64,000 nt of DNA from Ignavibacteriota bacterium. Its GTDB lineage: Bacteria; Bacteroidota; Ignavibacteria; Ignavibacteriales; Melioribacteraceae. Each line of letters starts with the position of its first letter. Position 1 is the first letter of the stretch. A model generated the notes under the pieces. The model made no database searches. It saw only the letters and a list, made by a program, of their open reading frames with translations, and was not told the DNA's origin. Made by a program: the position numbers and the translations under genes. The DNA lies in contig JABFGH010000006.1 in NCBI GenBank assembly GCA_013112585.1, positions 179,664-243,663 of the forward strand, read 5' to 3'. Of the stretch, positions 27,989 to 37,280 are shown in pieces.

Positions 27989-30720
27989 GCAAGTTCAAAT
28001 GAATAATCTGATTTATTATTTTCTTTAATGTCAGTAATTAAATCAGTGAAATTATTTTGATACAGGTTTTGTGCGTACTGGTTGATCTCTTTAGCAACTG
28101 TTATTGAATTTAATGATGTTGGACCTCTACCTACAATATAAGCACAAATAATTTCAACCGGCTCCCCTTCATTGAGATCGAAGGGACCTGTTGTTGTAAC
28201 TGAACGTTGATCAATAGGCACATTATTTAACCAGCCTGTATCTGTTACAGGATCACCCGAATACATAAACCGTGTATCAATATTGCTTGTATCTGATAAT
28301 GATGAACCGTTTCCAAATTCCCAGGTACTAACATATACAGAGTCTCCGTTTTTGCCTCTTCCGCCCAATAAATAATTATACAACTCATAATGTGTATCCG
28401 GATCTCCGTGAGTTGGATGGGACTGCATAAATTGGGTAAGAGAATGTAAACCTTCATTCTTAGCTCCCTCAAAATATTTAGTCCCAATATAAGGACCGGT
28501 GTGATTTTTCGCCGTATCTAAGGGTGTATCTATTCCGGCGGAATAAATACCGTCAGAATTATTATCTATAAATGTTTCACCGGGAATATAAACTGCCGGA
28601 CCTTGCAGCAAACTTACGAATGATGCCGGTGCATTAATTCCATAGATCGCATCAGGAGTTCTATTATAACAATAACTAGACTGGAGATCGATATCAGAGC
28701 CAACAAGGTCATCAACATGGTCACCTAAGTCAGGGTCTTGTGCTATACCAAAATAGACGGACTCCAATTTGTTAAAAAATAATCCGGTATTTTCAATTTT
28801 ATATCTAATGAAAATAATATCACTTAAATAACTATTATCAGCACCTGATGATACATAAATAGTCTGTCCTATTTGAATCCCAAGCGGATCAATACTAAAT
28901 CTGCGAAACGCTTTAGGAACGCCGTCATTAAAAACACAAAAGTAAGTTGCATCTCCAAGTAAGTCAGGTCTATCTTCGCTGCTGTCCCAAATTCCGTTAG
29001 AATTCAAATCAACCGGATTATAAACGCCGTCATTATTTCCATCATAATAATTTGCACCTTGACTTACAGCTACCTTCCATTCCTGCCAAGAACTGCCGAA
29101 GTGCTGATCAGTTGAGTGAACTTTTATTATTCTATTTTGAGGCGCATCGGGTGAGGAGCCGACTAAGCCGGGCTGATAATCTTCAATACGGGATGCTGAA
29201 AGGACACCATTTCCCCATAGTTCATTATTTGCATAACCTGAAAGAAAAAATCCGGCGCTGAACATGAATGTTTCATTATCATATTTACCGCCCGCGCCGC
29301 TGCCCAAATCTACATCCGCCAACACTCCTCTGTTATTCATCGGCATTTTTATATTATTGATATCAATCAGTTCTATTGAACTTCCATTTCCCTGTTGTAT
29401 GTAAAATGTAAAAGGATTTGTTTTAATGTAATTTGATTCAGTATCTAAAGCAGAAATAAAATAATCTATCTTATCGAAAGTGTTAATGTTTAGCAAAGTT
29501 GAATAAAGATAGTCCCCGGCTATCAGGTCTCCGTTTGTACCATCATCATACATTTGTAGTGAATCAGGTGCTCCATCATTAAGATTATAAACTAAATGAG
29601 TTTGAAGGAGATTATCATCAAAAACAGCAGCCGAAAAAATAACTGTATTGCCCGCCTGCAAAGTATGTTCAGCATCTAGAATAATTGGGGGTATAGTTTC
29701 TTCACTCGAAACTCCAATTTCCCCAAACCATATTTGATCATTAGGGTTTTCTCTTTTTGATGAAAATGAGACCAGCAGTCTATTGTTGAAAATTGTAATT
29801 GATTGATTACCATCGTAAGATAAATTTTCTGTTAGTCTTTCAGCCGTACTCCAATTTTCTCCATCAATAGAACTAATAAAAATAATATCGGAATTTTCAT
29901 ACTGAGGATTCGGAAGGGGAATAGTTGATTGAAGTGCAAGTGTAATTACGCCGCCGCTATCCTTCACAGCTTTTTGCCTAACAATACCGCTTCCATAATT
30001 TAGTATAGAATAATGCTCACTCCATGTTAGTCCTGAGTCGGCACTTGTTCGCCCAAATAGACCGTAGTTACCAAAAATATCATCAAGGTAGGTGAGCATC
30101 AATCTGCCGTCTGTCAATTGCTGTATGACTGGATAAGAATTTCTCGAGGGGGCATTTAAGTTTATACCTATTATTTCACTTCCCCAAGTTTCGCAGTCAT
30201 CAATACTGCTAATTGATTGAAGTATACCGTTTCGTTCATAAGTACACCAAACTATTGAATCATAAATCAGGGAAATATTTAGGGTTGCTGCATGCATTCT
30301 CGTGAAAACATTATTTCCAAACGGCATTATCTGTTCAATTCCCCAATTCGTTCCGTTATCATCAGAAATTAAGCTCGTATAAATTGCAGTATACCCTGAT
30401 TTATAAGCAATCATTATTCTTCCAGTTGGTGTAACGACTCCGTCAAGGTCAAAATATTCACTAGTGTTGGTTAAACCCGTTTTAATTATTTGCGGAGAAT
30501 TCCAGTTTGCACCCCCATCTTCACTAATTGAAATTTTTAAGTCTTCATATTCTAGAAAAATCAACAGTAAATTATTGTTTGATGCAGTGAGTAATAAATG
30601 ATTTTCGTATGAATACGGGTCCTCTGTGTGCGGAAATTTTTGAAAATTTTGGAATTGAGAAAAAACTGTTGAAGTAATAATTGAGATGGAAAATAGAGTA
30701 GTTAAAAAAAACTTAATCAT
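27715..30720 (-). CDS. T9SS array protein 6: BNR propeller plus shared core
   Basis: The protein has 1001 residues, with GGAGGGG before the ATG. A signal peptide (about 1-21, TVFSQ) precedes an Asp-box-containing propeller (SEDGGANW, SDDNGTNW, SADSGLTW) to about residue 330. A choice-of-anchor-X-like domain (MYDDGTNGDLIAGDYLY) spans about 340-440. The core has DGNNDGVYNPVDLNSNG and FIDNNSDGIY. The sorting domain has the SRRI insertion and the NVKGQMANVK stretch. Like array protein 1 it has lost both members of the core cysteine pair. It is the most diverged long paralog in its propeller, but its sorting domain is a near copy of that of array protein 5. It has its own upstream gap and probably its own promoter. 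Confidence 0.84.
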   Translation of the reverse strand: MIKFFLTTLFSISIITSTVFSQFQNFQKFPHTEDPYSYENHLLLTASNNNLLLIFLEYEDLKISISEDGGANWNSPQIIKTGLTNTSEYFDLDGVVTPTGRIMIAYKSGYTAIYTSLISDDNGTNWGIEQIMPFGNNVFTRMHAATLNISLIYDSIVWCTYERNGILQSISSIDDCETWGSEIIGINLNAPSRNSYPVIQQLTDGRLMLTYLDDIFGNYGLFGRTSADSGLTWSEHYSILNYGSGIVRQKAVKDSGGVITLALQSTIPLPNPQYENSDIIFISSIDGENWSTAERLTENLSYDGNQSITIFNNRLLVSFSSKRENPNDQIWFGEIGVSSEETIPPIILDAEHTLQAGNTVIFSAAVFDDNLLQTHLVYNLNDGAPDSLQMYDDGTNGDLIAGDYLYSTLLNINTFDKIDYFISALDTESNYIKTNPFTFYIQQGNGSSIELIDINNIKMPMNNRGVLADVDLGSGAGGKYDNETFMFSAGFFLSGYANNELWGNGVLSASRIEDYQPGLVGSSPDAPQNRIIKVHSTDQHFGSSWQEWKVAVSQGANYYDGNNDGVYNPVDLNSNGIWDSSEDRPDLLGDATYFCVFNDGVPKAFRRFSIDPLGIQIGQTIYVSSGADNSYLSDIIFIRYKIENTGLFFNKLESVYFGIAQDPDLGDHVDDLVGSDIDLQSSYCYNRTPDAIYGINAPASFVSLLQGPAVYIPGETFIDNNSDGIYSAGIDTPLDTAKNHTGPYIGTKYFEGAKNEGLHSLTQFMQSHPTHGDPDTHYELYNYLLGGRGKNGDSVYVSTWEFGNGSSLSDTSNIDTRFMYSGDPVTDTGWLNNVPIDQRSVTTTGPFDLNEGEPVEIICAYIVGRGPTSLNSITVAKEINQYAQNLYQNNFTDLITDIKENNKSDYSFELAQNYPNPFNPTTTIKYQIPINVKGQMANVKIIVFDILGREITTLVNEQKPAGTYQVQFDASSVSRRISSGVYFYSLQYGEFRETKKLMLLK

Positions 30721-30870
30721 TGCTCCCCTCCTAAAAATGGAATTATTAAACCTTTCTCTACCTAAATATTATTAAAAAATATTACGATGCTTATATACAA
30801 TTTAAAGTAAATTAAATATAATCGCAAGAAACTGATGGGGCTGCAAAGTTTCTATGTCAAATTAAATAAA

Positions 30871-31320
30871 TTACTCTTTCTCTTCACCTTCGGTAAGTAT
30901 GCCGTCTCTAAAAAAATAAGTTACATCGCCGTAATACCATTGAGTGAACACACCCCAATTTTCAACATTCTTTTCAATTTTATCCGGCTTGCCCCAACTG
31001 TCTCTCAGCATATCTTCTGTCATCCCTATCCACACTCTGCCAAGTGCTACATTCTCCCCGGCTTCTTTACCATATTTAGTAATGTATAAATCTCGCCTTG
31101 CTAAAGTTAATTTTCTCTCTAACTCAGTAACTTTTTCGGATAAATTTTCAATTTCATTTTTAAGTTTCAATTTTTGTTCGGTTAGTTCACTTTTTAAGGT
31201 AAGGAGGCTGTCTAATTCAGACTTATATTCTGCGGGTGATATTTTTGTTTGGGCGGATATTGAGCCGAATAAAAAAAGTGTAATTAAGGCTATTGAAAAA
31301 AATTGTTTTATTTTGAGCAT
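30871..31320 (-). CDS. Exported coiled-coil protein with a BamE/SmpA-like C-terminus
   Basis: The protein has 149 residues. A signal peptide (1-23, SISAQ) is followed by a charged coiled coil with leucine heptads (about 30-85). The C-terminal part has VWIGMTEDMLRDSWGKPD and WYYGDVTYFFRDG, the pattern of SmpA/OmlA (BamE-like) folds. No lipobox cysteine is present, so it is soluble periplasmic or peripherally attached. A role in envelope assembly is suggested by the fold only. It lies 68 bp downstream of the kgd gene on the same strand. The intergenic region upstream of the T9SS array follows it. Confidence 0.78.
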   Translation of the reverse strand: MLKIKQFFSIALITLFLFGSISAQTKISPAEYKSELDSLLTLKSELTEQKLKLKNEIENLSEKVTELERKLTLARRDLYITKYGKEAGENVALGRVWIGMTEDMLRDSWGKPDKIEKNVENWGVFTQWYYGDVTYFFRDGILTEGEEKE

Positions 31321-31388
31321 AATTTAATTTTTCTTTTTATTAAAATTTTTTATTTGTAAATCTAACTATTCTTAAATAAGTGCAGCAA

Positions 31389-34300
31389 TTATTTAAATGC
31401 ATTGTTCACTAATTTATCTTGATTTTCCTGGTACATTTTTGATGAACCGGCTGCGGGACTCGGGCTTTCATTTCTGCCAACGTATTTAATTTTATGTTTT
31501 TTCGTTACAAGTTTCAAAAGTTTTGGGAACATAAAATTCCATGCACCCATATTTTCCGGTTCCTCTTGAACCCAAAATATTTCGGCTGCACTTGAATATT
31601 TTTTTATCACTTCCTTTATTTCTTTTTCGGGGAACGGGTAGTATTGTTCAATACGTACAATCGCAGTATCTGTAATTTCATTAATATCTTTATGAGTTAG
31701 CAGATTGTAATAAAGTTTTCCGCTGGTTAATAAAACTCTTTTAATTTTTTTTGTGTCATCAACCTTATCATCATCAATCACAAGTTTGTAGCCTCCTCCG
31801 GTAAACTCACTTATTTGTGATCTTGCAGCCGGTAACCTGAGTAAGCTTTTTGGTGTAAAGACTATTAATGGTCTTTCAATGTAGTTGAGAATTTGTCTGC
31901 GTAATAAATGAAAATATTGAGCAGGTGTTGTAGGGTAACAAACGTACATATTATCTTCGGCGCTAAGAGTTAAAAATCTTTCGATGCGTGCAGAACTGTG
32001 TTCCGGTCCTTGCCCCTCTTGTGCATGAGGCAAAAGCAGGGTAACATTATTAGGCTGCTGCCATTTGGTTTCCGACGCTACAATAAAATTATCAATAATT
32101 ACCTGTGCACTGTTTGCAAAGTCGCCGAATTGAGCTTCCCATAAAACGAGTGAGAGTGGATAGGCTAAGCTGTATCCGAATTCAAATCCAAGTACGGCAG
32201 CTTCAGAAAGTAAACTATCCAAGGGTTCAATATATGCTTGTTCATCGTTTATATAATTATGAGGAATGTATTCGTTACCGTTATTCATATCTGTAAAAAT
32301 TAAATGTCTCTGACTAAAAGTTCCTCGCGCACTATCTTGCCCGCTTAATCTAACAGGAATTCCCTCGCTAAGGAGTGAGCCGAATGCAAGTGCCTCTGCA
32401 AAAGCCCAATCAATTCTTGCATTTCCGGTAAGCAGTTCCTTTCGTTTTGCAATGTGTTTCTGCAGCTTAGGGTTAAGTGTAAAATCATCCGGGAACTTTG
32501 TAATTCCTTTTACAATTTCTGAGAGTCTTTCAATTGAAACATCTGTCTTATCCTTTCTGGGAGCGCTTTCATATTCTTCTTTGCTCATTGCCAGAGGTCT
32601 GTCGGGGGTTAAACTCTCGGTAGTTTTTTTCTTGCTGTCTTTTAATGATTTATCAAGTGTATCAAAAATATTTTTATCAAGTTTATCAACCTGCTCTCTG
32701 GTATAAATTCCTTCTGCAATAAGTCTGTCTCTATAAATTTCTTTTACAGAACTGCGAGCCTTAATTTTTTTGTACATCAGTGGCTGAGTATAAACAGGGT
32801 CATCACCTTCATTATGTCCGTGTCTGCGGTAACCAAAAAGATCAATTACAACATCCTTTTTATAACGCTGCCTGTATTCAAAAGCAAGCTGTGTAACCCA
32901 TACAGAGGCTTCGGGGTCATCACCATTTACATGAAAAATAGGTGCCTGAACCATTTTAGCTACATCGGTTGCATAAGGTGACGAGCGTGCTTCTTCGGGA
33001 ATTGTAGTAAATCCTATTTGATTATTAATTATTATATGAATCGTTCCGCCGGTACGGTAGCCTTTTAGCTGCGATAGATTTAAGGTTTCGGCAACAACTC
33101 CCTGCCCGGCAAAAGCAGCATCACCATGAATAAGAAGGGGAACTATTTTACTTCTTTCTGTGTCCTCAATACGGGTTTGTTTTGCTCTTACAATTCCTTC
33201 AACTACGGGGTTAACCCATTCCAGGTGACTTGGGTTTGACGCAATTGATACTTTAACTTTTTTCTCGGCGGAGGTGATATACTCTCCGCTGGCTCCGAGA
33301 TGGTATTTCACATCCCCGGTTCCCTGCGGTGCTTTCGGGTCAAGGTTATCTTCAAATTCTGAAAATATTTTATTATAAGGTTTGCCAATTATATTGGAAA
33401 GTACATTAAGTCTTCCTCTGTGTGCCATACCGAGAAAAACTTCTTCAACATTATCTTCGGCAGCTTTTTCAAGCAGGCTGTCAATTACAGGTATTAATGT
33501 TTCAGAGCCTTCAAGCGAAAATCTTTTATGCCCGATAAACCTTGTATGAAGAAAATGCTCAAACCCTTCGGAGAGTACTAATTTCTCCATTATTCTTTTT
33601 TTATTTTCGCTGCTGATTGGCGGACTGTTTTTTACCGGTTCCATTTTACTCTGCAGCCAAACTTTTTCTTCGGGATTTTGAATATGCATATATTCAACAC
33701 CAATTTTTTCGCAGTAGGTTTTATGCAGCACATCTAAAATTTCCCGCAATGTTCCCGTATCTAAGCCCTGCAAAGTACCGGTAATAAAATATCTATCGTA
33801 ATCCCAAATGGTTAAATCATAATTTGCAGGGTCTAGTTCTTCATTATATTTGGCAATGTTGGAAAGGGGATTAAGGTTCGCTATTCGATGTCCTCTAACG
33901 CGGTACATATTTATTAGCTGGAGAATTTTTGCCTGCTTTTCAATTCTTTCTCTATCTCTTACTTTGCCGTAATGTTTTGTTGATGTATCCAATCCCCAAT
34001 CAACAGCTTTTTGAGGTATTCCTAAATCAACAAATAAATTTTCGTAAAAATCTTCATTGCCCAGCAGTAAGTTATCCAACTGTTTCAAAAACTCACCGGA
34101 CTCTGCACCTTGAATTATTCTGTGATCATAGGTTGACGATATATTCATTACTTTTCCGATGCCGAATGCAGCCAAGGCAGTTGCGTGCATTGCTTTAAAC
34201 TCGGCGGGATAATCAATTACACCAATTGCCATGATTGCACCCTGTCCGCTCATCAATCGTGGATTTGAAGATACTGTACCAATGCCGCCCGGGTTGGTAA

Positions 34301-35021
34301 TTGTAATTGTGGTTCCCTGAAAATCAGCAGGTTCTATTTTTCCGCTTCGTGCTCTTTCAATTAATAAATTATATTCATTAATGAACTCTTTAAAATCTTT
34401 TTTTCCCGCATGTTTAATATTTGGTACAATCAAACTTCTTGAACCGTTTTTCCTTGTTATATCAACGGCAATTCCAAGATTGATGTAAGTTTTTTTAATC
34501 AGATGAGGCTTATCATCTAAAAAGGCAAATGAATTATTGATGTTCGGATAATCTTTAAGTGCTTTAACAATGGCGTATGCAACAATGTGTGTAAATGATA
34601 TTTTGCCGCCGTTGATACGCATTAAATGCTGATTAATAATCGTTCTATTTTCTTCAAGAAGTTTTACTGATATAGCCCTTAGCGAAGTTGCAATTGGAAT
34701 TGATAAACTGCTGTCCATGTTTTCAATTATCTTTGCTCCAACGCCTGCTATTAATTCAGGTTCATCATTTTCAGATACCTGGTAAGTTTCCTTAGCAGCG
34801 GTTTTTGTTTTCGGAGTTCCGGATTTATCGGAAGATTTACTTTTAGTTTTACTTTTACTTGGCGCACTTCCGGTAAGTTCGTCAAAATAGTTTTTCCAGT
34901 AATCTGAAACAGATTCTCTGTCCTCTAAATAGTCTTCCAAAACCTCGGCAACAAATCCAAAATTACTGCCGAAATTATTTAATAAGTGCTCGTGATATTT
35001 TTTAAGTTCTTCTTCTGACAT
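31389..35021 (-). CDS. kgd: Multifunctional 2-oxoglutarate dehydrogenase E1 with fused E2-type succinyltransferase domain
   Basis: This TCA-cycle enzyme of 1210 residues is built like mycobacterial Kgd/SucA. A short N-terminal helical segment leads to a lysine/serine-rich linker (about 50-78). An E2-type acyltransferase domain follows (about 95-340), with the catalytic DHRIIQG motif (H300). The E1 domain (about 370-1210) has MAHRGRLNVL, the thiamine-diphosphate site HGDAAFAGQG...NNQIGFTT and VLWEAQFGDF. No lipoyl domain is present, so lipoylation must be supplied by a separate E2 encoded elsewhere. Fusion of E2 and E1 is best known from Actinobacteria. No close sucB or lpd gene lies in the window. 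There is no strong ribosome-binding site before the ATG. Confidence 0.95.
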   Translation of the reverse strand: MSEEELKKYHEHLLNNFGSNFGFVAEVLEDYLEDRESVSDYWKNYFDELTGSAPSKSKTKSKSSDKSGTPKTKTAAKETYQVSENDEPELIAGVGAKIIENMDSSLSIPIATSLRAISVKLLEENRTIINQHLMRINGGKISFTHIVAYAIVKALKDYPNINNSFAFLDDKPHLIKKTYINLGIAVDITRKNGSRSLIVPNIKHAGKKDFKEFINEYNLLIERARSGKIEPADFQGTTITITNPGGIGTVSSNPRLMSGQGAIMAIGVIDYPAEFKAMHATALAAFGIGKVMNISSTYDHRIIQGAESGEFLKQLDNLLLGNEDFYENLFVDLGIPQKAVDWGLDTSTKHYGKVRDRERIEKQAKILQLINMYRVRGHRIANLNPLSNIAKYNEELDPANYDLTIWDYDRYFITGTLQGLDTGTLREILDVLHKTYCEKIGVEYMHIQNPEEKVWLQSKMEPVKNSPPISSENKKRIMEKLVLSEGFEHFLHTRFIGHKRFSLEGSETLIPVIDSLLEKAAEDNVEEVFLGMAHRGRLNVLSNIIGKPYNKIFSEFEDNLDPKAPQGTGDVKYHLGASGEYITSAEKKVKVSIASNPSHLEWVNPVVEGIVRAKQTRIEDTERSKIVPLLIHGDAAFAGQGVVAETLNLSQLKGYRTGGTIHIIINNQIGFTTIPEEARSSPYATDVAKMVQAPIFHVNGDDPEASVWVTQLAFEYRQRYKKDVVIDLFGYRRHGHNEGDDPVYTQPLMYKKIKARSSVKEIYRDRLIAEGIYTREQVDKLDKNIFDTLDKSLKDSKKKTTESLTPDRPLAMSKEEYESAPRKDKTDVSIERLSEIVKGITKFPDDFTLNPKLQKHIAKRKELLTGNARIDWAFAEALAFGSLLSEGIPVRLSGQDSARGTFSQRHLIFTDMNNGNEYIPHNYINDEQAYIEPLDSLLSEAAVLGFEFGYSLAYPLSLVLWEAQFGDFANSAQVIIDNFIVASETKWQQPNNVTLLLPHAQEGQGPEHSSARIERFLTLSAEDNMYVCYPTTPAQYFHLLRRQILNYIERPLIVFTPKSLLRLPAARSQISEFTGGGYKLVIDDDKVDDTKKIKRVLLTSGKLYYNLLTHKDINEITDTAIVRIEQYYPFPEKEIKEVIKKYSSAAEIFWVQEEPENMGAWNFMFPKLLKLVTKKHKIKYVGRNESPSPAAGSSKMYQENQDKLVNNAFK

Positions 35022-35209
35022 TTTAATTTTCAGTTGTTTGATTATAAATTCAATTATTTTTTATCTAATAAACAAATAATATTTTTCTAAAGTTCATTGT
35101 GGAAGTTAAGAAATAAATTTATGAAAAGAGAGGGTGTCTTAATTTGACCTTCGTACTTATAAACTGTAATAGTAATAGAATAGCAGTTAAGTTATATTTT
35201 ATAGAATAA

Positions 35210-35932
35210 TTATTCCGGAACGTGAACTAAAAAGTATTCCTTTGCAGTTTTACCAATTTCAATTGCCTGGGACATTGTCATGTGCAATTCCGAAGGTTCA
35301 TCACTTTCGGCTCCGGCTTCGATAATTGCAAGGTCGGAATCTGCTGCCATTTTTACCAGGTTTTCACAGTAAGCGGTATCGCCGCCGTAACAAATTGATT
35401 TGCCGTTAAACTCAAATTTATAGCCCAATGATGGAACGGCAACAGCTTCTTTATCTTCTTCGGCAGCTTCTTTGTGGTCAACTTCGAAAGGAGTAACGGT
35501 TACACGATCTTTCCGGAAGCTTTTCTCATTATCTATTTCGTTCAGTGTTATTTCGTAGGATAACTCACGACCGTAAACCTGCATAAATGCTTTGTATATA
35601 CTTTCAATTTCAATACAGCCTTTGGGGTAATAAATATTTAACGGGGAAGTTTTTTTCATAACCGATAAGTAGGTTAATAGGGACCAAACACCGCCGACAT
35701 GATCATGATGACCATGACTGATAAACATTTCGGTAATATCTAAAATTTCTTTGGAATCAATCTCTTGATTTAAGTCGCGTAAAATTCCGTCACCCGGATC
35801 AATAATAAATTTTTTATCATCGGCGGTTAATAAAATACCGGTTGCTATGTTTGGTATAGAGCAGAAAATTTTGATGAAGAAATTTTCTTTCTGCCAAACT
35901 AAAGGATATTTAGGAGTATATTTTTCTACCAT
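35210..35932 (-). CDS. Metallo-beta-lactamase fold hydrolase, RNase Z-like
   Basis: This 240-residue cytosolic protein has the metal-binding motif HGHHDHVGG, an upstream DPGDG strand and a later GGDTAYCENL (third metal site). The C-terminus ends in LVHVPE in place of the LTHFS-type motif of RNase Z. The layout (simple MBL domain, no export signal) resembles the ElaC/YhfI-like group. The substrate is uncertain: tRNA 3' processing is possible, but the flexible exosite arm of true RNase Z is not obvious. The Fur-family regulator lies 23 bp upstream on the same strand, so the two may be coexpressed. Confidence 0.85.
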   Translation of the reverse strand: MVEKYTPKYPLVWQKENFFIKIFCSIPNIATGILLTADDKKFIIDPGDGILRDLNQEIDSKEILDITEMFISHGHHDHVGGVWSLLTYLSVMKKTSPLNIYYPKGCIEIESIYKAFMQVYGRELSYEITLNEIDNEKSFRKDRVTVTPFEVDHKEAAEEDKEAVAVPSLGYKFEFNGKSICYGGDTAYCENLVKMAADSDLAIIEAGAESDEPSELHMTMSQAIEIGKTAKEYFLVHVPE

Positions 35933-35955
35933 AAAGTTTTATTTTTTTAGCTAAG

Positions 35956-36417
35956 CTATTTTTTTTGAGAACAATCTTTTTTATTACATTTACCAAATAT
36001 TGTAAATGAGTAACCGGTACTTTCGAAGCCGAGTTTAGTGCAGGCTCGTTCTACAATATCTTCAATTTCCGGTGCCGAAAATTCATGAATTTCGCCGCAG
36101 GTAACGCATACCAGATGATCATGGTTCTTGCGGTTAAAGCTGGATTCGTAATGTGTTTTATTATCACCAAAATTTCGTTTGGCAAGAATATCGCATTGAG
36201 CCAGGAGTTCTAGTGTATTGTATATAGTTGCACGCGATACATTCTTTTTTTCGGTCATCATTTTTACATAAAGCTCATCGGCTCCAAAATGACCATCATA
36301 CTCTAATGCGCCGTCAAGTACATCAAACCTTTCGGGAGTAATACGATGCTTGCCGATTTTAAGAAACTTCTTAAATTCTTCGTGTGCTTTCTGATGTTGT
36401 GATTCTGTTGCTTTCAT
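35956..36417 (-). CDS. Fur-family metal or peroxide regulator (Fur/PerR type)
   Basis: This 153-residue dimeric DNA-binding repressor has a winged helix (RITPERFDVLDGAL, NVSRATIYNTLELL, about residues 20-85). A dimerisation/metal domain follows with NHDHLVCVTCGEIHEF and a C-terminal CNKKDC, which supply the structural zinc cysteine pairs. Whether the sensory metal is iron, manganese (PerR-like) or zinc cannot be decided by eye. It is divergent from the dodecin and peroxiredoxin genes across a 604-bp repeat-rich gap. Peroxide response is therefore a reasonable but unproven guess. Confidence 0.92.
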   Translation of the reverse strand: MKATESQHQKAHEEFKKFLKIGKHRITPERFDVLDGALEYDGHFGADELYVKMMTEKKNVSRATIYNTLELLAQCDILAKRNFGDNKTHYESSFNRKNHDHLVCVTCGEIHEFSAPEIEDIVERACTKLGFESTGYSFTIFGKCNKKDCSQKK

Positions 36418-36474
36418 ATCTCAGTTTTAATTTATTTCAAAAATAACACATTGTAGATAATTATCAAAAAATAT

Positions 36475-36546
36475 ACGTAGAAACGTGGAAACGGAGAAAC
36501 GTGGAAACGTAGAGACGTAGAAACGGAGAGACGTGAAGACGTGAAA
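36475..36546. repeat. Nine tandem 8-bp units (ACGTRGAR type)
   Basis: Units read ACGTAGAA, ACGTGGAA, ACGGAGAA, ACGTGGAA, ACGTAGAG and so on, with strict period eight for nine copies. Confidence 0.9.
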
Positions 36547-36628
36547 AATTAGAAACGTCTCATTGTCTCATCAGCTTCTTATTCATGGCTCTTACTTTTC
36601 CGCCTCTAAATTCCTGTAGTGCTTTGTC

Positions 36629-36656
36629 GTCATACTTCAACTCCGCTCAGTCTGAC
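36629..36656. repeat. 28-bp imperfect inverted repeat of dispersed type
   Basis: Arms GTCATACT and AGTCTGAC flank a central CAACTCCGCTC. The sequence resembles short interspersed repeats common in Bacteroidota-like intergenic DNA; this resemblance is recalled, not searched. Confidence 0.55.
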
Positions 36657-36797
36657 TTAGCTTTTGATAGTATTTAAACAAGCAGTTTAAAGATTATCAA
36701 GAATTTTAAAATTATTATCGAGTTAAATTGGTATTTCCTATTGCAATATACATTTCCGAAGTTTCAATTTTCTCAACACTTCTCAACATCTTTTGTC

Positions 36798-36893
36798 CTT
36801 ACGTTTTTCCGTCTTCACGTTTTTCCGTCTTCACGTTTCCACGTCTTTACGTCTCTACATCTCTACGTTTCTACGTCTCTACGTCTCCACTTC
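36798..36893. repeat. Twelve tandem 8-bp units, inverted relative to 36475-36546
   Basis: Units such as TCTACGTC, TTCACGTT and TCCACGTC repeat with period eight. They are reverse complements of the ACGTRGAR units 251 bp away. Confidence 0.9.
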
Positions 36894-37021
36894 TAAACTC
36901 CTAAACTTCTAAGTATAAAATAAATATACTAACTGTCTTTATTCTTAAACCTAAAAGCACTAAATTTATTTTTTCACAAAACAATTATTTTAGAGTAAAT
37001 AAACAAAGTAAGGAGCTATTT

Positions 37022-37225
37022 ATGTCAAAGTCGTTTGAAATTATAGAGCGAGTTGGAATATCTACAGAAAGTTCAAGTGATGCAATTAAAGCCGCAGTTT
37101 TAGAAGCCCATGGTGAACAAAAAGTCGGCTGGTTTGAAGTATTAGAAGAAAGAGGCAGAGTAACTCAAAATGGTGAAGTTGAATTTCAAGTGACTTTAAA
37201 AATTGGTCGTAAATTAGAAGATTAA
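37022..37225 (+). CDS. Dodecin family flavin-binding protein
   Basis: This 67-residue small soluble protein matches the dodecin pattern: SFEIIERVGIS at the N-terminus, an amphipathic helix SSDAIKAAVLEAHG, then KVGWFEVLEERGRV and EFQVTLKIG beta strands. Dodecins form 12-mers that store or buffer flavin. The tryptophan in GWFEV corresponds to the flavin-stacking residue. AAGGAG lies a few bases before the ATG. It is followed by a terminator-like hairpin and so appears monocistronic. Confidence 0.9.
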   Translation: MSKSFEIIERVGISTESSSDAIKAAVLEAHGEQKVGWFEVLEERGRVTQNGEVEFQVTLKIGRKLED

Positions 37226-37280
37226 GAAAGTTTAATTTTCATTTATCATCTGTTTGAAAAAAGAGAACTTTTATTCTACT

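Larger units (their letters stand above)
36418..37021. other. 604-bp gene-free, repeat-rich divergent intergenic region
   Basis: The gap lies between the Fur-family gene and dodecin. It holds two oppositely oriented octanucleotide arrays (36475-36546 and 36798-36893), one 28-bp dispersed-type inverted repeat (36629-36656) and AT-rich promoter DNA before dodecin. No credible ORF or known RNA family was seen. Confidence 0.8.

Noticed and set aside
30944..31327. Plus-strand ORF opposite the BamE-like gene
   Set aside because: The minus-strand gene has a signal peptide, coiled coil and a recognisable fold; the plus frame has no such features and only mirrors it.
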